Assembly: GCA_963627995.1 (NCBI GenBank) | Contig: CAVGCV010000013.1 | Coordinates: 1 to 64,000 of the forward strand | DNA: 64,000 nucleotides | DNA from: UBA3839 sp963627995 | GTDB taxonomy: Bacteria; Bacteroidota; Bacteroidia; Bacteroidales; Bacteroidaceae | Direction of reading: 5' to 3' | Position numbers and translations under genes: made by a program | Notes under the pieces: model-generated | Databases searched by the model: none | What the model was told of the DNA's origin: nothing | What the model saw: only the letters and a program-made list of their open reading frames with translations | In this document: positions 26,335 to 34,845 of the stretch, piece by piece | Position numbering within the stretch: the stretch's first letter is position 1 | Layout: every line of letters starts with the position of its first letter

Positions 26335-27402
26335 TCACTCCCCGGCCACCCATCCGCCGTACGCCTTCACGCTCGCCGCGCCGGCGGCGCGGCTGAACGT
26401 CGCGCCGTCGGCCTGCAGGGCGTGGACGCCCGCCACGCCATCCTGCTGGCGGAAGCTGCCCCGCACGACCACGCCGCCGACACGGTGCGCACGCTGCGCC
26501 GCCATGTCCACCAGCACGCCGCTGAACTCGTAGGTGGAGCGCGCGCCGTCCTTGGCGCGCACGACATAGGTCTTCCCCCGCTCCATCGCCGTGGCGGCGG
26601 CGGTCGTCACCACGTAGTCGTTGCCATGGCGGGTCACGGACGCCACCTCGCCCACCTCGGCGAAGTACGCCGCCACCGCCTCCGGCCCGACGTCGAACGG
26701 GAGGCACAGCGTCGTGTAGCCGTCGGCCGGGACCGAGCGCTTCAGCACGACGTCGGCATAGCTGCAGGCCCGCACGCACGTCAGGTCGAAGTCCTCGCTC
26801 AGCGCGATTTTCTCCGGCTCGCCCGCGCCCACGCACGCCACCGTCACGCCGGCGATGCCGACCCAGTCGTTCGCGTTGTCCGCGCCGGCCGTGACGCCAA
26901 TCTTCAGCGACTCGCCCGCCCGCAGCGTGCACTCCACGCTCAAGCGCTGCCACTTGCCCGACGTGACGTCCGCGCGGGCGCCGTTGGCCATCAGCGCGAG
27001 GCCGCCGCCGTACTGCCCCTTCCTGCTGCCGTCGTTATAAATCTGCCCGCAGACGTAAGCCGACACGACGTAGGTGCCGGGCAGCATCCCGTCCACCGTC
27101 TGCCAGATGAGGTCGGCGTTCGTCACGGGCGACCAGTACCACGACTCGATGCCAACGCCCGCATAGTCCGGGCTGTCGAATTCGGCGTTGTGCTTGTTGT
27201 AGCCCGCCGCCGCGTCGCTCGCGTTGCGCGACCACCCGAAGTTCTGCGTGCCAGTGGGGTTCCGCAGCAGGAAGGACACGTCGTAGGGCTGCTCGGCCGA
27301 CGCGCCCAGGTACTTCCCCGCGTCGATGCCGTCGGCCGCCGCCGTCAGGCATCCGCCCGCCGCCAGCAGCAGGGAGAGGCAAATAGACAAGGATGTGTTC
27401 AT
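26335..27402 (-). CDS. Secreted protein of unknown function
   Basis: Not recognised. 355 residues with a signal peptide (MNTSLSICLSLLLAAGGCLTAAA). The N-terminal half (about 30-190) looks like a galactose-binding-like beta sandwich: SWYWSPVTNADLIWQTVDGMLPGTYVVSAYV and KWQRLSVECTLRAGESLKIGV resemble carbohydrate-binding jelly rolls (quoted in parts SWYWSPVT, LPGTYVVSAY, LKIGVTAG). The second half is beta-rich (YTTLCLPFDVGPEAVAAYF, RGKTYVVRAK), similar in style to modules of secreted Prevotella proteins. It is upstream of and probably co-transcribed with the GH2 gene, so a glycan-binding role is inferred from context. Confidence 0.75.
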   Translation of the reverse strand: MNTSLSICLSLLLAAGGCLTAAADGIDAGKYLGASAEQPYDVSFLLRNPTGTQNFGWSRNASDAAAGYNKHNAEFDSPDYAGVGIESWYWSPVTNADLIWQTVDGMLPGTYVVSAYVCGQIYNDGSRKGQYGGGLALMANGARADVTSGKWQRLSVECTLRAGESLKIGVTAGADNANDWVGIAGVTVACVGAGEPEKIALSEDFDLTCVRACSYADVVLKRSVPADGYTTLCLPFDVGPEAVAAYFAEVGEVASVTRHGNDYVVTTAAATAMERGKTYVVRAKDGARSTYEFSGVLVDMAAQRAHRVGGVVVRGSFRQQDGVAGVHALQADGATFSRAAGAASVKAYGGWVAGE

Positions 27403-27436
27403 TTCCGCGATTGTTTTTTAAGGTTGCTTTTTCGCC

Positions 27437-27445
27437 GCAAAGGTA
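27437..27445 (-). promoter_or_regulatory. -7 promoter element for the secreted protein-GH2 operon
   Basis: Minus strand reads TACCTTTGC (TAnnTTTGY), 35 bp upstream of the ATG at 27402. Confidence 0.55.
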
Positions 27446-27530
27446 GCCCTCCGGGCACGGGAGGCGGACGCGCCGTCCATCTTTATCATGAAACGTATCG
27501 TGAAAACCTTGGTTTGCAACATTTATTCCA

Positions 27531-27539
27531 TATATTTGC
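27531..27539 (+). promoter_or_regulatory. -7 promoter element for the propeller-AraC regulator
   Basis: TATATTTGC (TAnnTTTGY), with TTGG 18 bp upstream as a weak -33. It implies a leader of about 470 nt before the chosen start at 28015, which contains array C and an 18-bp tandem repeat. Confidence 0.5.
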
Positions 27540-27686
27540 AACATCTATCATACTCTCGCACACCGTCCTTTCGATTTCTGCTAACACCATGACATCCGTT
27601 CCCGGCATGAAGACACACGTCCCGCCCTTCCTTGGCCACGCCTGCGGCCCGCTTTCGCGCCGCCACCGCACCGCCGCCCCAGCCTC

Positions 27687-27848
27687 TCCGCACCGCCGTT
27701 CCGGCGGAGGCGCGGCGCGCCGGAATTTCCAAGTACTTGGAAAAACATTTCCAAGTACTTGGACGTTTCTTTCCAAGTACTTGGAAATATTTTTTCTCCG
27801 CACCGCTCCCCACGCCCCGGCGCACCACGGCGGAAGCCGCAGTGCGGA
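27687..27848. repeat. 22-bp phased palindrome array, locus C
   Basis: CAAGTACTTG at 27730-27739, 27752-27761 and 27774-27783, period exactly 22. In the same register: TCCGCACC (27687, two periods left), TCCGCACC (27797), GGCGCACC (27819) and AGTGCGGA (27841). It lies between the -7 element at 27531 and the regulator start at 28015, so it may be transcribed. The surrounding 612-bp gap also holds two divergent promoters and the 18-bp repeats. Confidence 0.85.
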
Positions 27849-27914
27849 AGCCGCGCGGAAGCGGCGCGCCGGGGCGGGAGGCAGGGCGGGAGACGGGGCC
27901 GCCCCAGCGACCAG

Positions 27915-27997
27915 GGGCATACCGGCGGTCTGGGGTGCACTGGCGGACTGGGGCATACCGGCGGTCTGGGGCGCACTGGCGGACTGGGACATACCGG
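27915..27997 (+). repeat. 18-bp tandem repeat (36-bp higher-order unit)
   Basis: GGCGGTCTGGGG and GGCGGACTGGGG (last copy GGGA) alternate at 27924, 27942, 27960 and 27978, period 18; adjacent pairs form a 36-bp unit present about 2.3 times. If translated in the regulator frame it would give repeated GIPAVWGALADW, but it lies upstream of the most likely start. Confidence 0.8.
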
Positions 27998-28014
27998 CAC
28001 AGCGCCTGGCGGCA

Positions 28015-30672
28015 ATGGCGGTGGCGGCGGCAATGGCGATGGCGGCATGGGGCTACGACCTCATCAGGCTGCCCACGCAGTCGCAGCTGCCCGTGGCGAA
28101 CATCCACTGCATCTTCCAGGACTCGGAGGACTACTGCTGGTACGGCACCACGGGCGGCGGGCTGTGCCGCGACGACGGCTACCAGGTCGTCAAGTTCGGC
28201 GGTGGCTCCGTCACCTGCATCGCGGAAGACAGGGGCGGCGACATCTGGTTCGGCAGCAACGACGGGCTTTACGTCATCGACAAGCGCACCTACCGGGCCA
28301 CGCCCGTCGAGGAGCGCGGCAGGGTGTCGGCCCTCATGTGCGACAGGGCCGGGAGGGTGTGGGTCGGCGCGGAGGGCGGCGTCCTCTGCCTCGACGCGGC
28401 GACACGGCGCACGCTGCTGCGCGACACGCGCCCCGGGGAGCAGGCCGCGCACTTCTACGAGGACAGCAGGGGAGCCGTGTGGATTCTGTTCTGGCAGAGC
28501 GAGATATGGCGGTGCGCGGCCGGCGCGCAGAGGCCCGCCCCCTACCTCACCGGCACCGGCCTGCAGCCAACGCGCATCCACGAGGACCGCCGGCGGGGCG
28601 GCTACTGGGTGGCGACCCACAACCACGGCATCGTGTTCTACGACGACGCGCGGCGCGCGTTCACGCCCCAGCCCGCCACGGAGCGCACGGAAGCCCAGCG
28701 GCAAGTGCTCGACATGGCCGTGGACGAGGAGCGGGGAAGGGTGTACGTCACCTCGACCGACGACCTCTACCTCTACCGTATCGCGGGGCGGACCCTGATT
28801 CCCGACACCACGTCGCTGCCCACGGACCGTGGCAAGAAGGTGCTGGACGGGCTGTGCATCGACCGGCAGGGCAACACGTGGGTGGGCGGGTTCATCCCCA
28901 CCACGTTCATCCTCTCGCCGTCCGACCGGCGGTTCACGCGCCGCGCCATCGACGAGATGCGGCGGATGACGGGCTATCCGCTCATAGCCGACCGCGTGGT
29001 CGCCGACCACGGCCGGCTGTGGATCAGCCAGGGGCGCGTGGGGCTGATGCGCTACGACCTGCAGGCCCGGCGCCTCAGCCGCGTGGACTGCGGGCGGGCC
29101 AACAGCCGCACCATCGAGCGCAACCGGGCGGAGGGAGGCGTATGGATTGGCGACGGGGCGACGCTCGCGTCCTTGGCCCCGGGCGGCGGGGCATCGGTCG
29201 CGCGGCGGGACCGTTTCACGCTCGACGCCGACATCCGCTTCATCAGCGACCTGGGCGACGGCACGCTGCTCGTCGGGACGCAGCGGTCGCTCCACCTCCT
29301 CGCGCCCGGAGGCGGAGGCGCGCCGCGCGACCTGCGCCTGTACCAAGGCGACGCGCCCGTCACCCACGCCGTCCGCGACGTGGACGGGCGCGTGTTCTTC
29401 CTGGTGGAGGGCAAGGGGCTCTACGAGCGGGACGCCAGGGGGCGCGTGGCGGCCGTCGGCGGCAGCCACTACAAGTTCACGGCCATCGCCATGGGCGGCG
29501 ACGGCACGCTGTGGGCCGCCACGAAGCGGGGGAGAGTCTACGCCCTGCACCCCGGCGCGCGGGAGCTCTCGCTTGCCCCCGCGCTGTGCGACGACAACGG
29601 CGACTGCATCATCGACATCCGGGTGGACCACCTGCGCCACGTGTGGACGCTGACCGACCAGTACGTGAAAGAGACCAACCCCGTGAACCGGGCGCAGCAC
29701 GTCTTGCGCAGCACCGACCCGAGGGCGGACGTCTGCAACTTCTACAAGCTGGAGGCCGCCCCCGGCAACCGCGTGGGCGTGGGCGCGGCGGGGGCCTACT
29801 TCGAGATGCAGCCGTCGCTCCTGCTCAACAGCGTGGCGGGCGACGGGCGCGCGCCCGTCGTCACGGCCTACCGCACGGACGACAGCCTGCGGCTGCAGCC
29901 GGCCGGCCTCCGCACGATTGCCGTGCCGGCCGACCGCTCCAGCGTCACCGTCTACTGCTCGACCAACAGGCCGCCCGTGGCGGCGAAAATCAGCTTCGCC
30001 TACCACGTGGAGGGGGACGGCGACGAATGGCAGTACCTGCCGGCGGGCTACAACGCCATCCACCTGAGCAACCTGCCGACAGGACGGCAGGTGCTGGCGG
30101 TGAGGGCGACGGACGAGTACGGGCGGTGGACGGGCCGGCAGCTGCGCGTGACCATCGTCCACGCGCCCCGCTGGTGGCAGACGTGGTGGGCGCAGGGGCT
30201 GCTCCTCGCGCTCGTCGCGGCACTCCTCTACGCGCTGTGGCTGCTGAACAGGCGCATCCACCTGCTGCAGAGCCTGCAGAGCGTGCGCAAGCGCCTGTCG
30301 CTGAAAGAGATTGAGATTGCGCCGGCGGACACGGCCATCCCCGGCAGGGGCGAGGCCCTGCTCGCCGAGGCCATCCGCCACGTGGAGGAGCACCTCGCCC
30401 ACGCCGACTACAACGTGCGGCGCCTGAGCGAGGACATGTGCATGAGCCGCGCCAACCTCTACCGCCGCATCAGCGAGCTCACGGGGCTGTCGGTCATCGA
30501 GTTCATCCGCGACATCCGCCTGAAGCAGGCCGCCGCGCTGCTCAAGAAACATCCCGACATCGCCATCGCCACCGTGCACACGGCGGTAGGCTTCAGCTCG
30601 AACAGCTACTTCACCAAGTGCTTCAAGGAAAAGTTCGGGACGACCCCGTCGGAATACCAAAAGGCCACATGA
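28015..30672 (+). CDS. Membrane-spanning sensor-regulator: propeller, Y_Y_Y, AraC-type HTH
   Basis: Regulator of the hybrid two-component (HTCS) type but without kinase and receiver domains, 885 residues. Periplasmic beta-propeller repeats run about 15-630 (CIFQDSEDYCWYGTTGGGL, DRGGDIWFGSNDGLYVID), followed by a Y_Y_Y-like domain about 650-715 (ISFAYHVEGDGDEWQYLP), a membrane helix about 725-745 and a cytoplasmic AraC HTH about 785-885 (NVRRLSEDMCMSRANLYRRISELTG, IATVHTAVGFSSNSYFTKCF; quoted in part). Typical HTCS proteins are about 1300-1400 residues. ATG 28015 gives a short hydrophobic N-terminus; an in-frame ATG at 27589 would give 1027 residues but puts array C inside the protein. It probably controls the flanking secreted proteins in response to a glycan. 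Confidence 0.85.
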   Translation: MAVAAAMAMAAWGYDLIRLPTQSQLPVANIHCIFQDSEDYCWYGTTGGGLCRDDGYQVVKFGGGSVTCIAEDRGGDIWFGSNDGLYVIDKRTYRATPVEERGRVSALMCDRAGRVWVGAEGGVLCLDAATRRTLLRDTRPGEQAAHFYEDSRGAVWILFWQSEIWRCAAGAQRPAPYLTGTGLQPTRIHEDRRRGGYWVATHNHGIVFYDDARRAFTPQPATERTEAQRQVLDMAVDEERGRVYVTSTDDLYLYRIAGRTLIPDTTSLPTDRGKKVLDGLCIDRQGNTWVGGFIPTTFILSPSDRRFTRRAIDEMRRMTGYPLIADRVVADHGRLWISQGRVGLMRYDLQARRLSRVDCGRANSRTIERNRAEGGVWIGDGATLASLAPGGGASVARRDRFTLDADIRFISDLGDGTLLVGTQRSLHLLAPGGGGAPRDLRLYQGDAPVTHAVRDVDGRVFFLVEGKGLYERDARGRVAAVGGSHYKFTAIAMGGDGTLWAATKRGRVYALHPGARELSLAPALCDDNGDCIIDIRVDHLRHVWTLTDQYVKETNPVNRAQHVLRSTDPRADVCNFYKLEAAPGNRVGVGAAGAYFEMQPSLLLNSVAGDGRAPVVTAYRTDDSLRLQPAGLRTIAVPADRSSVTVYCSTNRPPVAAKISFAYHVEGDGDEWQYLPAGYNAIHLSNLPTGRQVLAVRATDEYGRWTGRQLRVTIVHAPRWWQTWWAQGLLLALVAALLYALWLLNRRIHLLQSLQSVRKRLSLKEIEIAPADTAIPGRGEALLAEAIRHVEEHLAHADYNVRRLSEDMCMSRANLYRRISELTGLSVIEFIRDIRLKQAAALLKKHPDIAIATVHTAVGFSSNSYFTKCFKEKFGTTPSEYQKAT

Positions 30673-30754
30673 GCTGTGCGGCGTTCGTCCCCGCGCGCTC
30701 GCCCGGCGAGCCCAAGCCGCAAGCCGGAACAACACGAAGTTGGAACAATGCAAA

Positions 30755-30789
30755 AAGCGGGCAGGCTCCGGTGTGGAGCTTGCCCGCTT
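30755..30789. terminator. Bidirectional terminator between regulator and HEXXH protein
   Basis: 15-bp stem with one G-T wobble: 30755-30769 against 30775-30789, loop of 5 nt, preceded by AAAAA on the + strand (T tract on the minus strand). Convergent genes end on both sides. Confidence 0.8.
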
Positions 30790-30812
30790 CTGGTGAAAAG
30801 GCCGGCGCCGAT

Positions 30813-33800
30813 TTACTTCACATAGACTTTCTCTGCCGTTCCGTCGGAATAGCGGATGATATTGATGCCCGGGCGCGCTTGCTCGAGGCGGGCGCCGTCG
30901 GCCGTGTAGATGCCTTCGACCGCGCGCTGTCCGTCGCCCGCCGCCCCGTCGGCCGCAATGCGGTCGATGCCGACCGCCACGACGGCCGTGTTGAGCGCGT
31001 CGAGCTCGTCTTCGGAAACAAAGAAATAGCGCTGCGCCGTTGCGGCGTTGCTATAGCTGAACGCCGCGGTCTGAACCAGCCCGTAGTCGCGCCGGTCGAG
31101 ATACGTGCTCAAAACCATCGACTGGTCGCCGCCCCATGTGAACCAGTAGGTCTGCGCAGCAAAAGCATCCGCACCCGTCCCTATCGCCACGTCCTTGCGT
31201 CCCGGCATAAGCTGGAAGTTCTCCCCCGTTGCCGGGCTGGCCGTCTTCTTCATGGCCGGCGTTGTCCCCGAATGGGAGATATAATAGCCCGTCGCCGCGT
31301 TCCTAAGGCGGTAATAGCCCGTGGAGGGGACGTATTCCACGTACCAGGCGGCGGAGTCGTTCAGTTCGGACACATCGTATTTCTTCCACCTCAGGCCCGT
31401 CTTCGTGTGGCAGACGAAGCCATCGACGAGGCCAAAGTCCTCGCTCTCGCCCTTGATGTAGTATTTCTTGTTGTCGTCGAAGTTGAACGTGTAGCCCGGC
31501 ACGCCGTTCGGATAGCCCGTCGTCGGGCAAAGTCCGTCGATGTAGAGCGCATAGAGCAGCGCGCACCCTCCAATATACTGGATGGCCGTGTGCTTGTCCT
31601 TGTCCGCCCCGTTCACGAACCAGTCGTAAGAGGCGTTCGCGCCCCATCCGTGCGTGCCGTCGCCCGTCATGAACGTCGCCTCGCTCGTCGTGTTCTCCAA
31701 GAAGCGGAGCGTCTTGTTGGCCCAGCTGCCCAGCCACTTGCCGTGGGTGGTGTTCTCACGCGTGTCGGCGCAGCTGTACCAGCGCCAGTGCGTGCCCACG
31801 CCCACGCCGTGGCCCGTTTCGTGGATGACCGTGCCGATGGCCTGGTTCCCGGCGTTGGGGCCGATGCGCATCCAGCCGCCATACGAGCAGTCGGCCGTCG
31901 GTGTCTGCGCTCCGTAGTTGCCCGTCAGGCGGAATCCCTTGATGGCTGTCCATTCGTTCAGGTAGTCGATGGTTTCAGCGATGGCGTTGCGGCAGCGCGC
32001 GTTGGCCTCCTCGGTGGGGGCGCCTTCGTTCCATGTGCCGACGCAGGATCCCAGGGGGAGCGTCACCACCTTGATGGCTTCGCCATAGCCCACCGCGTAG
32101 TTGTTGCCGATGGCGTAGGGACGCGCGTAATAGACGGACGCGGGCTTCATGCCCTTGATGTGCAAGATGGTGCCCTTGAGCGAGTAGGACGTCGTCTCGC
32201 GGTTGTCGGCGATCGTTGGGTTCGGGTCGGTGCTCCAGCATATGCCGCGCTGCTTGATGGAGCCTGTGAACGCGGCACGCACCAAGCCTCCGTGGGCCGC
32301 CGGGATGTAGAAAGACGTATTGGTCGTGACGACAGGCACCGCCCCCGAGCCGTTGGCAACGAAGAAGAGGAGCTGTGCCGTTTCCAGGGCGGCGATTTCG
32401 TCTGTGAGTTCGTCGCTCGTCGCGTCGCCGTTCTGGGCCAAAGCCTTGGCCTTGTCGATTTCCGCCCGGAAGTCGGCTGCGCCGTTCTTGCCAGCGTCGT
32501 AGTCCAGCTCCATGCTGTTGACAGCCTGTTGCAGGGCGGCGAACTCGTCGATGGAGGCCTGTGCCTCCGCCACAACGGCGGTCAGGTTCTTCGCCGCCGT
32601 CTGAATGGCCGTTTCCTCCGATGCTGCCGTGATTTGCTTGGCGGCGTCGATGGCCGTCCGGAGCTTTTCCTTCGCCGTGTTCGACATCATGCTGGCGGTC
32701 AGGGCCTCGGCCGTGGCCGCACGGCTTTGCAGCTCGGCCACCACGTCGCCGGTGCTGACCTCGCCAATCTGATAGAGGCGGAAGTTGTCGACTGCGAGCC
32801 AGTTGCCCGTCGCCGCCTTGGCGAGAAAACCAATCTCGACTTCGCCGCTGATGTTCGTGAACACCACCGAATAGTCGTCCGGCGTATAGACGGGTGTCTG
32901 GTCGCCGTCAGCATAGATGTAAGCGCCCGTGCATTTCTGCGTCGTCGCCGCCTGGTTGTAGTTCTGCGCAGCCACCGTGAGCTTGTACTTTCCCATCGGC
33001 AGCGCAACAACCTGCGAGATGGAGGCATCGCCCACGCGGTTGCCCGAGCCGACCCACTTCTCCACGTAGGTGCTGCCCGCTTTCTTCGTGAATGCCGAGT
33101 TGCCCTGCGAGGCGAGATCGGTGGACGTCCACTTGTCCGTCCCCTTGGTCTCAAACGACGGGTTCTGGATGTAGCTGGTGCAGTCGAGCGGGTTCTCTTC
33201 CGACACATTCTTCACGCGGTAGGCCGCAACCGCAGCACTCAGGGCTTTCTGCGCGCCAAGCACCGCCAGCATGTCGGCCGAGGCATCGTCGTCCACGCCC
33301 TTCGCGGCATCAATCGCAGCCTTAAGGTCGGCCGCCCCCACTCCGTCGCCACTGCCGTAGAGGCTCGTGGCCAAATCGAGCCCGGCCTTCAGCTGCGTCT
33401 TGTCCACCTGCATGTTCTCCGCCAGCACCTGCACATAGTCAATCAGCAACTTGGCCGAATTGGCAGAACCGCCGCCGGCCGACAGGAAGCCGATTCGCAG
33501 CATTCCGCCGGTCGTTGCCGTCAGCGTGAAGGTGATTTGGTCGAGCGTCCACTCGTGCGCAGGATAGCTGGCGACCGAGGACTCCACGGCTGTCCCGCTG
33601 TTGGGGATCCACGCGAGCTTCGACGTCCCTGCGGTTGCCGATGCGTCGCCGTTGTACGTCGGCACTTTCACCGTGTACGTTCCAGCCGGGAGCGTGACGC
33701 TCTGGCTGTAGCAGAACGTCTGGCTCCACCCCGTGGAAAGAGCCAAAGCCCCTCCCGCCGAGTTCTCATAGCCTGTGGCCGGCACGGTGGCGGCGTTGAA

Positions 33801-34037
33801 TTTTCCGCCGAAGCCAAATTCATACACGCCCGTAATGGTGAAGTCGGCCGTCAGTTCCGGCGTCCATCCCTTGACGGCCTTGATTTCCTGGGTGACCGTG
33901 GCCGAGCTGCTCGCCGGATAGTCGAAGTCGGTGTCGAAGCCATAGTTTTCAAGAAGATACTTCGTCACGTCGGTCTGCGCACTCAGGTTCAAGCACACAA
34001 GCACCAGTGCAAAAAGACTTAGCGTAATCCTTTTCAT
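30813..34037 (-). CDS. Large modular secreted HEXXH protein with lectin-like domains
   Basis: 1074 residues. Signal peptide (MKRITLSLFALVLVCLNLSA); two beta-sandwich modules (about 20-185 and 275-430) alternating with helical FIVAR-like linkers; a fibronectin-III-like module about 600-690 (GICWSTDPNPTI, YYARPYAIGNNYAVGYGEA); then HETGHGVGVGTH with the first His at residue 739, an HEXXH zinc motif followed by a further His; a ricin-type/beta-trefoil-like region about 860-1010 (KKYYIKGES, STGYYRLRNAATGYYISHSG); and a sorting-type tail (GIYTADGARLEQARPGINII). A metallopeptidase acting on glycoproteins is inferred; no named family was recognised. Own -7 element upstream; convergent with the regulator. 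Confidence 0.75.
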   Translation of the reverse strand: MKRITLSLFALVLVCLNLSAQTDVTKYLLENYGFDTDFDYPASSSATVTQEIKAVKGWTPELTADFTITGVYEFGFGGKFNAATVPATGYENSAGGALALSTGWSQTFCYSQSVTLPAGTYTVKVPTYNGDASATAGTSKLAWIPNSGTAVESSVASYPAHEWTLDQITFTLTATTGGMLRIGFLSAGGGSANSAKLLIDYVQVLAENMQVDKTQLKAGLDLATSLYGSGDGVGAADLKAAIDAAKGVDDDASADMLAVLGAQKALSAAVAAYRVKNVSEENPLDCTSYIQNPSFETKGTDKWTSTDLASQGNSAFTKKAGSTYVEKWVGSGNRVGDASISQVVALPMGKYKLTVAAQNYNQAATTQKCTGAYIYADGDQTPVYTPDDYSVVFTNISGEVEIGFLAKAATGNWLAVDNFRLYQIGEVSTGDVVAELQSRAATAEALTASMMSNTAKEKLRTAIDAAKQITAASEETAIQTAAKNLTAVVAEAQASIDEFAALQQAVNSMELDYDAGKNGAADFRAEIDKAKALAQNGDATSDELTDEIAALETAQLLFFVANGSGAVPVVTTNTSFYIPAAHGGLVRAAFTGSIKQRGICWSTDPNPTIADNRETTSYSLKGTILHIKGMKPASVYYARPYAIGNNYAVGYGEAIKVVTLPLGSCVGTWNEGAPTEEANARCRNAIAETIDYLNEWTAIKGFRLTGNYGAQTPTADCSYGGWMRIGPNAGNQAIGTVIHETGHGVGVGTHWRWYSCADTRENTTHGKWLGSWANKTLRFLENTTSEATFMTGDGTHGWGANASYDWFVNGADKDKHTAIQYIGGCALLYALYIDGLCPTTGYPNGVPGYTFNFDDNKKYYIKGESEDFGLVDGFVCHTKTGLRWKKYDVSELNDSAAWYVEYVPSTGYYRLRNAATGYYISHSGTTPAMKKTASPATGENFQLMPGRKDVAIGTGADAFAAQTYWFTWGGDQSMVLSTYLDRRDYGLVQTAAFSYSNAATAQRYFFVSEDELDALNTAVVAVGIDRIAADGAAGDGQRAVEGIYTADGARLEQARPGINIIRYSDGTAEKVYVK

Positions 34038-34076
34038 TTTTCTGTTAGTTGGTTCTATTGTTTTATTAGGTATGGT

Positions 34077-34085
34077 GCAAACGTA
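34077..34085 (-). promoter_or_regulatory. -7 promoter element for the HEXXH protein gene
   Basis: Minus strand reads TACGTTTGC (TAnnTTTGY), 39 bp upstream of the ATG; a TTTG lies 16 bp further upstream (34102-34105), shorter than the usual 19-21 spacing. Confidence 0.6.
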
Positions 34086-34211
34086 CGAGTTTTAAGTAGA
34101 GCAAACGGGGCAAGAAGCGTGATTTTTGGGACACGCATCATGATTTCACGCCGTTTCCCCCGACCGACCCCGCCCTGAGCGCGGCAAAAGGGCAAGAACC
34201 GGCGCGCGTCC

Positions 34212-34790
34212 CTATTCGTCCGCCAAGCCCAGCGCGACGGCCGCCACGCCGGGCAGCGGATTCTGCCGCATGAGGTGGGTGACGCGCAGCTGGTAGCGGC
34301 GGTTCGCCCGCAGGCGCAGGACGAGGGGCTGCGACGGCGTGTAGGTGAAGAGCCGTCCGCTCCCGCTTGCCCTGTCGTTCGCGTCATACACCTGGAACGG
34401 CACGCGCACGCGCTGCACGGGCTGCCGCTCCTGAGTGAAATAGCTGTTCAGCGTGTCCCCGCCACGAACCACGACGTGGCGGACACGCGGCCCGACCTCC
34501 TCGAGCGTGGCGCGCAGCTCCAGGTTGCGCAGGGCGTAGCGGCGCGATGTCCGCACGCCGAGCCGGACACGCACGTCACGGTCGCGCGGCTGCCGCGGAA
34601 GCGCGTACACCAGGGTGTCGGCGGCGCGCCAGCCACCGGTCGGGACGGGCTGGACCGTGTCGCACGCGATGGCGGGCAGCTCCGCCGCACGCTCTCCGCA
34701 GGAACAGAGCGCGCCCGACAGGAGGGCAATCGTCGCGGCATACAAGCCGCCACGGCGGATGCCGATGCCAAAGAACGGCCTGTTCCTCAT
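34212..34790 (-). CDS. gldH: GldH-like lipoprotein
   Basis: 192-residue lipoprotein; start at ATG 34790 (MRNRPFFGIGIRRGG) gives a signal peptide with lipobox LCSC, Cys31. The mature part matches GldH by layout: TLVYALPRQPRDRDVRVRLGVRTS, then a beta-rich body and a C-terminal HLMRQNPLPGVAAVALGL (MRQNPLPGV is the recognisable end). GldH was named for gliding in Flavobacterium but is widespread in non-gliding Bacteroidetes and usually follows ricT, as it does here (55-bp gap). Its function outside gliding is unknown. Last gene of the metF-holB-ricT-gldH operon. Confidence 0.85.
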   Translation of the reverse strand: MRNRPFFGIGIRRGGLYAATIALLSGALCSCGERAAELPAIACDTVQPVPTGGWRAADTLVYALPRQPRDRDVRVRLGVRTSRRYALRNLELRATLEEVGPRVRHVVVRGGDTLNSYFTQERQPVQRVRVPFQVYDANDRASGSGRLFTYTPSQPLVLRLRANRRYQLRVTHLMRQNPLPGVAAVALGLADE

Positions 34791-34845
34791 TCCTCTCGTG
34801 GCGACACGTCCACAATCCGTCTTTTCCCCAAATCCATGGCGCGCG

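Noticed and set aside
27589..28014. N-terminal extension of the propeller-AraC regulator starting at ATG 27589
   Set aside because: It would translate array C and the 18-bp repeats ahead of the signal sequence. Not excluded, but a later start fits export of the propeller better.
32640..33340. Separate small genes within the HEXXH protein region
   Set aside because: The competing frames are basic, Arg-rich shadows; the 1074-residue frame is continuous with a signal peptide and modular structure.
23653..34037. Canonical polysaccharide utilisation locus
   Set aside because: No SusC or SusD homologue is visible, and the regulator lacks the kinase core of an HTCS.
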